DNA of 28,658 nt, from positions 122,384 through 151,041 of the forward strand of contig NW_014577423.1 of NCBI RefSeq assembly GCF_000485595.1, given 5' to 3'. This DNA comes from Priapulus caudatus (taxonomy: Eukaryota; Priapulida; Priapulimorpha; Priapulimorphida; Priapulidae). A program made the position numbers and the translations under genes. This document shows positions 12,600-20,600 of this stretch, in pieces. The first letter of the stretch is position 1, and every line of letters begins with the position of its first letter. Below the pieces are notes generated by a model, which saw only the letters and a list, made by a program, of their open reading frames with translations, was not told the origin of the DNA and ran no database searches.

Positions 12600-13600
12600 C
12601 GACGGTGACGCACTACAGTATTAGCCTGGTGAAAGGCCTAGGACGCACTGTGCGATTTTGCTACGCTGGCCGCATTTTTGGCCGCGGGATCGATAAGTCG
12701 GTGCCGGGGTGCGCGAGCGTGGGCGGCGGAGCCGGGTCTCGAACGCAGCATTTGGTCGACGGGGGGAGGCGGAAGACGGGGCGGGGGGGGCTGGATGTGG
12801 TTGTGCGGTGTCCCATGGAATGTAGCCGCCGATCGCCGGCTGCCGCGTTGAATCGCAGGAGAGGGATGTCCGCGGTGGCGGCGAGGGGTGGACTCAGGGC
12901 AGCGACTTGCGTCGTTACGGCGCGGAGCGCTGCAGATGGTCGTTGCCAAGCAGGCACAGGGGCCCTGGGCCCGTTAAAGGCGAATCCAGGTCGAGGACGC
13001 GGTTGTTTGGGGCATCGCGGGTGTCCGAGCAGGAGCGTGGTGGAGCGTTGCACAGCGTGACAGTGGTCGCGCGTCGGGAGCTGGTAGGCGCGTTCGTAAA
13101 TTCGAGATGTGCGAACATGATACCGCTCGGGCAGGGCGTACAGAACTCGCTAGTGTAGTCCATAGCTTAAGCGGGCCACTGCGGCATGGAGCACTGCGGG
13201 CCGGGCAGGTGGGGCAGACTGTGTGGCTGCGAGGACACAGAGCACGGCAACTAGGGAGTCTTATATAGCGCTGATGCTCCACGCTGAGTGGCCTGCGCGC
13301 GCGCGAGTGTAGGAACAAGCTGAAGCGAAGCAGCCCCACCTGTTTCAGTTTTCAAGTATCCAGAGAAAGCACCCGGATACCAGAGAAGCGCGCCTGAGAG
13401 GTGTTGATCCTGGCCCGCTAAAGCGCGAATCTTTGCGCGCGAGTTCCGGCGGCAGAAGGCGCACGAGCGAGCCCGGCGGGAACGTCCTACACGAAAGTAT
13501 CACGCCGGCGTGCGAGCTTTTGATACCGTGGCGCGCGACATCAAAAGGCCGGCGCACGGATGCAATTGCTGCCAGCGAAACAGTCTGCAAATTTTAGCGG
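12600..13600. other. GC/CpG-rich block inside the hAT element
   Basis: Strongly GC- and CpG-rich DNA in an AT-rich region. Long overlapping frames on both strands are expected at this composition and are not called as genes. The most coding-like one is minus-strand 13163-12915 (begins MDYTSEFCTPCPSGIMF, 82 codons), which starts about 100 bases downstream of a minus-strand TATATAAG. No homology was recognised. Confidence 0.5.
13260..13267 (-). promoter_or_regulatory. Possible TATA box, minus strand
   Basis: CGCTATATAAGACTCCC on the minus strand in a GC-rich setting, with an ATG about 100 bases downstream (13163). A similar minus-strand TGTATATAAGCTGC is at about 14223-14236, followed by an open segment reaching a perfect donor (GTAAGT at about 13918-13913). 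These are motif matches only. Confidence 0.25.
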
Positions 13601-13819
13601 TCTAATTCACTAGTCAAAACAATAGTGCACACGACCGATCGCGGTAAACAGGCCTATAAGCGATGTTTCAACAGTGTCGTCATAGATGCAGGTCACGTGT
13701 AATTTGTTATGTGTTGTGGTTGGCAGAAGCAAAAGCGTGCTGCTTGACAATTACAGACTACGACACTAGACAGCACATGTTCTGTAGATAAGCACTGTTT
13801 TATGTAGTGGCCAGCCTGT

Positions 13820-13960
13820 ACACGTGCGTGCTGCGTGCGTGCGTGCGATGCCGTGCGTGCGTGCGTGCGTGCGGCACGGTAACACGTGCGTGCAATGCGC
13901 TGCGTGCGAACTTACACGCTGGCGTGCGTGCGCGAGCAGTGACAGGGTGCGAGCGTTCCC
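13820..13960. repeat. GCGT-rich minisatellite, array 1
   Basis: Degenerate GCGT tetranucleotides interspersed with longer blocks (ACACGTGCGTGCAATGCG, GCGAACTTACACG) that recur in array 2. The alternating purine-pyrimidine sequence is a candidate for Z-DNA. Open frames here are repeat artefacts. Confidence 0.85.
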
Positions 13961-14479
13961 TGACTAAGCGCGACGCTGGGCTCCGCGCTGTGTATCCTTG
14001 CGTCAGGAAGGGCAGCAAGGCGCCGTGAATGCATCGGTCCTGAGCTGTGTATCCTTAGCGTAGAGCCTTCGTGAACCGAGCTCGCGCTACACCCTACGAT
14101 TGTCCAGCTAGGCAGGGCGGACAAGCCGCCAAGCCAGCTAGAGGAGCAGTGGGGAGAGGTGCGAGCTTCCACCGACTCGAGCCGAAGCTGGCTCTGTGGT
14201 TGCTTTGTGGAGCTGGCGCCGCGCAGCTTATATACAGCCGTGGACCACCACTTGGTACAGTCATGGTGACGCCACGTGTGGACCGTGCAGGTGTCCAGTC
14301 CAAGTTAAAACTATGGTCAAGGATGTTGCAGCAAGGCTTTCCTTTCAATACCGCTGGCTTTAGCCCACTGTGGCTACGAAACCGTTACGTGCTTCAAGGT
14401 TTGAAGTACTTGCTGACGCATGCTAGCTGATAGTGTATGTTGTTACAGCGAGTCGAATTTCGCTACACCATGAAACATG
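13961..14479. other. Spacer between minisatellite arrays
   Basis: GC-rich sequence with a short direct repeat: GCTGTGTATCCTTGCGT (13987) and GCTGTGTATCCTTAGCGTAG (14044). Frames on both strands are open but unrecognised. It contains the TATA-like motif near 14230. Confidence 0.4.
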
Positions 14480-14870
14480 CGTACGACTGTGCGTGCGTGC
14501 GTGCGTGTGAACTTACACGGGTGCGTGCAATGCGTGGCGTGCGTCCGTGTGTGTGCGACGTACACGTCGTGCGTGCGGCGCTGTGAAGGTTACACAAATG
14601 TGTTGTGCGTGCGTGGCGTGGCGTGCGTGCGTGGTGCAGGTACACGTGTGTGCAATGTGTGCGTGCGTACGTTTCGTTGTGGTGTGTAGGTACACGTGCG
14701 TGCTTGCTGGCATGCATGTGGCCCACGTAGACTTGCGTGCGTGCGTGCGTCGCGTGCGTGCGCACGTACACGTGCCGTGCAATGCGTGCGTGCATGAGTG
14801 TGTGTGTGCGCGGTACACCGTGCGTGCGGCTGCGTGCGTACGTACACGGTGCGTGCGTGCGCTTGATATC
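14480..14870. repeat. GCGT-rich minisatellite, array 2
   Basis: About 390 bp of degenerate units, roughly 45-60 bp each, built from GTACACGTGCGTGCAATGCG and runs of CGTGCGTG. Cys/Val/Arg-rich frames on one strand and Thr/His/Arg-rich frames on the other are by-products of the repeat. Confidence 0.85.
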
Positions 14871-15287
14871 GAACATATCACGCATCTGCTTGCTACCAAG
14901 CGCGTAATATGGATAAACAGAAACCATACAGAAAACAAAAACAGACGGGATTGCGACTCGCACACGACATTTCAGCAGTCAGCTAAACTCTGCACGTCGA
15001 ACATTACTCTGCCTCTATGCGTTCTAGGCTTATCGAGCAATTGGGGGTTTTATGTTATGGAATGATGCCTTGAATACACTGGGGGCGTCATTGAGCGCGT
15101 TTGAGGCACGTGAATTTGTAATCAGACAATGGGATTTCGATGCAATGCGTCACCGAGTAACATCGTGAGGTGAGACGATGCCGGTGGGCGTAATCATTGA
15201 GGTATTAGGGTTATTCAGTTTTACTTATCAAGTTTTTCGTCGGCGCTTTTCAGATGCCAACAAATTTTCCAACGATGTTACGATGAC

Positions 15288-15680
15288 ATGCTTTACCAGC
15301 CAAATGCTGTGTCAAGTCAGTCAACTGTTGCCGCCGAATTCAGACTAAGCGAATTCCCCAGTGACATTCCCCTATGTAATTTCCCTGTTTTGTATTTAAT
15401 CGGCCAGCTAGGGGGGAGCGTGCCGCTACAGGAATTTATAATGACACACTGCGGTGAAAGAGAACGGGCCGGTCCGGCGGGGCACCACTAGATCCAGTAT
15501 TAGCCCAATTATGGCAGCAGGTGGGTAAATTGTGTATTCCAGCTACGTCAGTGCCTTTCCGAGAGGCGTATTCAGTACAGCGGGTGACATTGTTAACGGC
15601 ACATGAGCTGCATCTGTCAGGGCGGATAAACATTGCCCGTGCTTCGTGTTTCTCAAGAAAAAAACTGAAAGAAATTTAAA
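15288..15680 (+). pseudogene. hAT transposase C-terminal (dimerisation) domain, frame-broken
   Basis: hAT transposases end in a conserved dimerisation domain with the hallmark LCIPATSVPSERVFSTAGD. Here LCIPATSVP is at 15530-15556 and VFSTAGDIVN at 15568-15597, but in a different frame, with 11 bases between them. Upstream, SSQSTVAAEFRL (from about 15309) matches the segment usually preceding the domain; the frame then stops at 15489. Downstream FLKK-like residues complete the domain before a stop. At least two frame changes are needed. The catalytic DDE core was not found between 12.5 and 15.2 kb. Confidence 0.8.
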
Positions 15681-15911
15681 TCATGTCATATAATACAATC
15701 TATGATGAATATTAAACAGCATACGAAATTGTACTATATCACCCTGGCCATGGTATACATTTCCAATACGTATTTGGGAAAATATTGGCAATACGGTTGT
15801 TGTCGTATTTGCAATAATATTGCAATACGGTTTTTGTGCTTCGCAGCAATACTCACCCTGTACTGGGTACCGGTCCGGTATAGCCGGACACGTACCCCTG
15901 TCCCTATTTGA

Positions 15912-15963
15912 TATGGTTAGGATTAGGATTAGGGTTAGGGTTTGTTTAAGGGTTAGGTTAGGG
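15912..15963 (+). repeat. TTAGGG-like tract in element A
   Basis: Degenerate GGTTAG/GATTAG/GGGTTAGG units. The matching tract in element B (18388-18446, CCTAA strand) shows that it belongs to the element family. Confidence 0.85.
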
Positions 15964-16110
15964 AGTAGCGTAAGGCGACTCCCTAGACTCGTTAGTGAGT
16001 AAGGCGAGTCGGTACCGGCATAGTTAGCTAGTACGCTAGGGTACGTTTCGGTAATAGCGGGACTGTACCAGGGTAACGTTCCGGCAGTACCCGCCGGGGG
16101 ACATAGAGCC

Positions 16111-16242
16111 CTCGTCAGCCCACCGGCATCTACTGATCTAGCCTCAGACTCGGAGCCGTTGTTACCAAAAAACAACAACGGCAGTGGCTGGAGCGGTAGC
16201 CGTCGGTGGTCTCCCAAGCCCATTTTTACGGTTACGCGTTAG
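16111..16242 (+). pseudogene. Unrecognised coding-like fragment with an acidic dileucine motif
   Basis: An open 43-codon frame (LVSPPASTDLASDSEPLLPK, then a Ser/Trp/Arg-rich stretch ending SPKPIF) starts at the right edge of element A and ends at TAG 16240. SDSEPLL fits an acidic dileucine sorting signal if it is expressed. No splice sites or homologue were recognised. It could be the far side of the coding stretch interrupted at 12320, but that is speculative. Confidence 0.2.
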
Positions 16243-16326
16243 GGTTAGGCGTAGGGTTAGAGTAGGGTCTAGGGTTAAGGTTTAGTGGTTATGGTTAGGG
16301 TTAGGTTTAGGGTTAGGTTAGGGTTT
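16238..16326 (+). repeat. Degenerate TTAGGG tract
   Basis: About 90 bp of GGGTTAGG-type units with interruptions (GGCGTAGGGTTAGAG, GGTTTAGTGG). Interstitial telomere-like DNA just downstream of element A. Confidence 0.85.
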
Positions 16327-16683
16327 CTAGGCTCATCTAAACTCTCTAAATCGTGAATTTATTTTCCAAGGCGGTTATTTCGAAATCTAGCGGCCAGTCC
16401 GGCCGTGGCCATCTTTGTCTGCGTTAAGTATGAACAGCGAAATGGAACATCGCCGTACCCGGTAGCTCGAGACATTTAAGATCGGGCTACCGTACGCGCA
16501 GTAGCCACTCGCCATACAAAAGCAATTACTATGAGGAAAGCACCTGGTAGCTAAACGGAGATACACAAGCGTTGGTATTTATAAAATTGTGACCATGACG
16601 CAGCTCGTGAAGCAGGAGGATAAATGAATAAAACAACACAACGAAACTACTAAGCGTGCAAATAAGTTTAACGCCATAATTGT

Positions 16684-17286
16684 AATTATATGGCTGTGTC
16701 TCCTGCAACGGTACGTCGCGTGTTTTTTCTCTTAAAGTCACGGTACTGCGGTACTGGACAGCCTGATTGGTTGACTTGTTTTCGGCGATATACATAGGCA
16801 CATCCAAAATTTCAAATTCAATATCGCAGCAGTGTAACGGTTAGAGCGCTGGCCGCCAAGTATGAATGGTGCGCAGGATCGAATCCCATCCGTTTTCTAA
16901 TTATTTTCTCCTGTTTCTGTATTTTTTCTATCTTATCTGTTTAACGTTTTTTTTTTCCAATTAACCGCAAATATTTAAATGATTTATTTACAACATTTTA
17001 ATAACAACAATTAATTTTTACAACAATTAAAATTAAATTTTATTAATTTAAATGAGGGGTTAGGGTTAGGGATTAGGTTAGGGTTAGGGTTAGGGATTAG
17101 GGTTAGGGTTAGGGTTAGGGCTTAGGGTTATCGTATATACGTATAAAATCGTAATATATAATATCGTACGCGAAAAGCCAACGGTAGTTATTATTCGCCG
17201 ATTAGATGGCGCTGGCGATCACACCGTGACTTTAAGAGAAAAAAAATCGCACGTACCGTTGCAGGAGTACACAGCCAAATTATATA
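16684..17286. mobile_element. Inverted-repeat unit enclosing SINE copy 1
   Basis: Left arm 16684-16746 (ATATGGCTGTGTCTCCTGCA, then ACGGTACGTCGCG, TTCTCTTAAAGTCACGGTAC) and right arm 17222-17286 are near-perfect reverse complements of about 63 bp. The enclosed 475 bp is mostly the tRNA-derived SINE. It may be a foldback element into which the SINE inserted, or two opposed MITE copies. Short frames overlapping it are not considered genes. Confidence 0.65.
16829..17130 (+). mobile_element. tRNA-derived SINE, copy 1, with TTAGGG-like 3' tail
   Basis: The head has an A-box-like GTAACGGTTAGAGCGCTGG (16833-16851) and a B-box GGATCGAATCC (16876-16886), spaced as in a tRNA gene, but no full cloverleaf. 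The body is AT-rich (TTTCTGTATTTTTTC, TTTTTACAACAATTA). The tail (17056-17130) is about 12 TTAGGG-like units. Copy 2 (18936-19155) shares the head, body and tail type. Confidence 0.75.
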
Positions 17287-17622
17287 CCACCAATAGGTCG
17301 TCCAACAGTGTAGAATGTGTACGGAATGTCGCCGCTACTGATTGACGAGCACGAAGGAGAAGAACGGTTGCGGTCAGCTCCAGCCGGTGGTTTGGCGGCC
17401 CCTGTAGCAGTGCTAGTGCTGTTGTCAGAGCCCATGATTTAATAGCGAGCACAAATTCCGAGAGGTATTTTTGATTATAATATTATTTCGCTTCTGCGCA
17501 AATGCCGGTGGACATATTTGTTTATAATTTAATTCACGCGAGATTCGGCGAGAACATAGCCTAAAAGGAGCGACATCTTTCGGACGAAAACGGTCAAAGA
17601 ACGATTGAACCATCGGCTCAAA
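17131..17622. other. Upstream region of the canopy-like gene
   Basis: It begins with TA/CGTATA-rich DNA, includes the right arm of the inverted repeat, and continues to the candidate start codon at 17623. No TATA box or CpG island was identified; the promoter is unknown. Confidence 0.4.
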
Positions 17623-20600
17623 ATGAATCCAAATATTACTATTAGTATTAGCATTATTTACTTCATGTTATTGACTTTCTGTATGTTTGTTTTGTGTGTG
17701 TCAGATGAAGAAGAACCCCAGAGAGTCCCCACGAAGTGTGAAGGTGAAACTGCATCTCATCATTTCCTTGCTCTGCTGAAACTTAATTGATGCCTGACTC
17801 ACAGCCACAGGCACTTGGGCTGCTCAAGAGGGTCTATGTCCCGGTGCAAATCCACTTTTAGGCACCTTAGGTATCGCAGCGAAGTGATGCCAGCAGATTT
17901 TCTGTGTGATCAATCAACTGATGCACATGAAAAAAATAAAAAAAATTTTTCTCCGGTAATATCAAGAATGATCAAAACCCTAACCCTAACCGCTAACCCC
18001 AACCCAAACCCTAACCCTAACACTAACAGTAATCACATATCGTGAACACATATTGGTGATCAGTAACACATAACGTGATACCTAAGGAGTAAGGTTTACT
18101 TTATGACTTAGGGTTAGGGTTTAGGGTTTTTGCATCTCCTTGATATATGGAAAAAGTTTGTGCATCAGTTGATGATAGCACAAGAAATCTGTGCATCACT
18201 ATCGTGGATACCTAAGGTGCCAAAGTGGATTTGCGCCCTAGTCCGCCCCGGGGTACTGCCGGAACGTAGCGGGGTACGGTCCGGTATACGGAACGTCCTT
18301 GGTACTACTATTATATGCCGAACCGTACCTGGCGGCCTACTCCACTAACGAGTCTAGGAGTCCGCCTGAGCCGACTCCGCTAAAACCTTAACCCCGAAGC
18401 TGAACTGCGCTAAGCCTAAGACCTAATCCTAACCGCTAACCATAATCAAGATAGTGAACGCAGGTACGTTCCGGTATACCGAACCGTACCGCAGGGTAGC
18501 GGTTCCGGCAGTACCCTGGGGGACATAGACCCTATGAGCGACGCGGAGCGTTTCAAATAAGAATAGGGCTGGTATTATTCTCCGGCAGCCGGAGAAGCAG
18601 CGTGAAAACCATCGTAGTTCCGGCTTTGCCGTAGAAGCAGTGGGCTCGAAAATCATTCTCTGTGTTTAAAACCGCATAACCGCTAAACGCCTAGTTTTTA
18701 TTTCTTGGCTTAGTTCAATATATAGCTACATATGGTTTTCCCCAGGATGAAATTGAAACAGGGGAGGAGGGGAAGGGAAAACTAGGGGGTGCCGGGGCCT
18801 GGTCGAATGCACTGGCAGCAAGAACAAGTCCGCACCTGCAGCTACAAACACATACGCATCTATTTTGACTATAATATATAACAAACATTATAAATATATA
18901 TATATAAAGTAGTCCTACCTCGCATAAGCCCGAATAGCCGAGCGTAGAGCACTTGGCGTCAGCGGCTGAAAAGGTCGTTGGATCGAATGCACATCTGTTT
19001 ATTTTAACTTATTTCACTGTTTTCTGTATTTTTATCCATTTAACTCTTTTTTTTTTCGCAATTAAACAAATATTTACATGATTTTATTTAACAACATTTA
19101 TACAACAAATAATTTTTACAACAATTATTATTATTATTTTTAATAGGGTTAGGGTTATGGTGTCAACAATTCAGCCATAAAACAGAAGTTTCAGCAGCGT
19201 GATTTGTATCAACCAATGGATTTTGGGAGGTACTGCAGAGCCTAAGCTTGCGTGTCAAGTGGCTGGCTGATAGTATCACAGCATGGGCTAAACGAAGGTA
19301 GCAACTAATTCGGGATTATGCTATTCCTGCCATAGTCAGTATGGACGCCATCTATCGGAACAAGAGTGAGAAAGAATGTCCCGGCCAGGATAGGTCAAAT
19401 GTTATTTGTTTATAAACAATTTTAGTCTGACTGAACCTCTCTCCCTTTCTCTCTCTTCCTCTTTGCTCTCATTCTCTCATCACTCTCGTCCATTCTCTTC
19501 TCTTCCTCTCTCTCTCTCTCTCGCCCCCGGCTCCTGTTCCTGCGTCTCTCTCTTCCTCTCTCGTGCTCTCAATCTGCTCTGCAAATAAAAAAAATGTTTG
19601 CTGAATATGATGTGTAGCACAACTGGCGTATCTGGCATATCTGCGCCATTAAAAAGGAATAACAAGGGTCACTGCGCACAGGACTGAAATGTTAACGTTT
19701 ATTAACTGTCTATGGGAGTTAGCAACAGACCTCGAAGCCACTGAGCAGCCGCAGTTCCAGTTCTGCGGCACTTGTTTAGCATTATATTTTATTGAAACGC
19801 TTCAAGTGCCTGTGGACTGACTGATGATGGCACAGCCACAGCCTCAGGCACTTGGAACGTCTCAATTAAAAAAAATAATAGTAAAATAAACACGAAATGT
19901 ATTTACTACAAAGTCTTATAATGTTTCTCTACTCTCTTTCACCTATTTATGGTGTCAGTGTTGCAGGCAGGCTAGCGTGCGCAGCCTAGCTGTGTTGGCG
20001 ATGAGCATTTGACGCACTTACAGGAAATTGTCGGCTAATAATAGTTGTAGAGCAACATAAGACCTTGGTAGTAAATATATTTCGTATTTATTAGGCTCAT
20101 CTGACATATGTCAGATGCAGCTGTGTTAGAATCGCTTGATCGTCGTGCCTGCGTGTTGCGTCCGTCACCGTCGTCCGTCGTGCCGTCGTCCGTCACCAGT
20201 TTGGGCACAAATCTACGTGCTCGACGTACGCGTCACGATATTCGGGAGCGTGGGGGGGTAATCCGAACAGGAAGTTGGGATGTCGAAGCTGGGGGTCAAG
20301 GTCAAGTCAAGAGGTGTAAAAGAGGGGGAACATTCCCTCCTTAACTTAAGGTATAGGGAGGAAATGCGAGAATTGCGAGGCAGCAAATCTAAACCGTCTC
20401 GACCTAGGCTCGTGATAGTTGTTTGTATAGCATCCGGTAAAGAAAGCAATCACTGTGTGAAATTGGAGGTCACAGTCAAAGGTCAAGTGGCACAGGGCAG
20501 ATTTTAGACAATTTCTGAGGACATGGTCTGACGGAGCGATTGAAAAACTTTTTTGTTTCAGCGGTGACCTATCATTTTATGGCTTTATTGAAAAGGACCA

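Larger units (their letters stand above)
12364..15862 (+). mobile_element. Degenerate hAT transposon (3.5 kb) with 8-bp target duplication
   Basis: It is flanked by the identical 8-mer CTGGGTAC at 12356-12363 and 15863-15870, the duplication length typical of hAT. The left end is TAACAGGGGTGTAAC and the right end is ACTCACCCTGTA, which together form imperfect CAGGG-type inverted repeats. Subterminal ATTGCAATA and CGATACGG motifs occur on both sides. A frame-broken hAT dimerisation domain lies at 15288-15680 in the plus direction. Excision restores a continuous copy of element A that aligns with element B. Most of the interior is GC-rich DNA and GCGT minisatellite rather than transposase. Confidence 0.8.
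12320..16112 (+). mobile_element. AGGGTCTATG inverted-repeat element A, split by a hAT insertion
   Basis: The left part (12320-12363) begins AGGGTCTATGTCCCCCAGGG. The right part (15863-16112) ends CCGGGGGACATAGAGCCCT, so the ends are inverted repeats. Removing the hAT element and one 8-bp duplicate gives an element of about 286 bp. Its interior has palindromic GGTACC/CCGGTATA motifs, a TTAGGG-like tract (15912-15963) and the block ACTCGTTAGTGAGTAAGGCG. The reverse complement aligns through its length with element B (17829-18533). No coding capacity was seen and no target duplication was identified. Confidence 0.75.

Noticed and set aside
12536-13339. Long overlapping open frames on both strands in the GC-rich block
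   Set aside because: Several frames are open at once on both strands, as expected from high GC; no domain was recognised.
14463-15065. Open frames of 150-172 codons over the GCGT array
   Set aside because: They are Cys/Val/Arg or Thr/His/Arg repeats dictated by the tetranucleotide repeat.
16829-16900. Functional tRNA gene
   Set aside because: Internal promoter boxes are present, but no complete cloverleaf or paired acceptor stem is apparent, and a similar head starts a second SINE copy.
17056-17130. A true chromosome end
   Set aside because: The TTAGGG tract is short, degenerate and followed by unique sequence and a gene, so it is interstitial.
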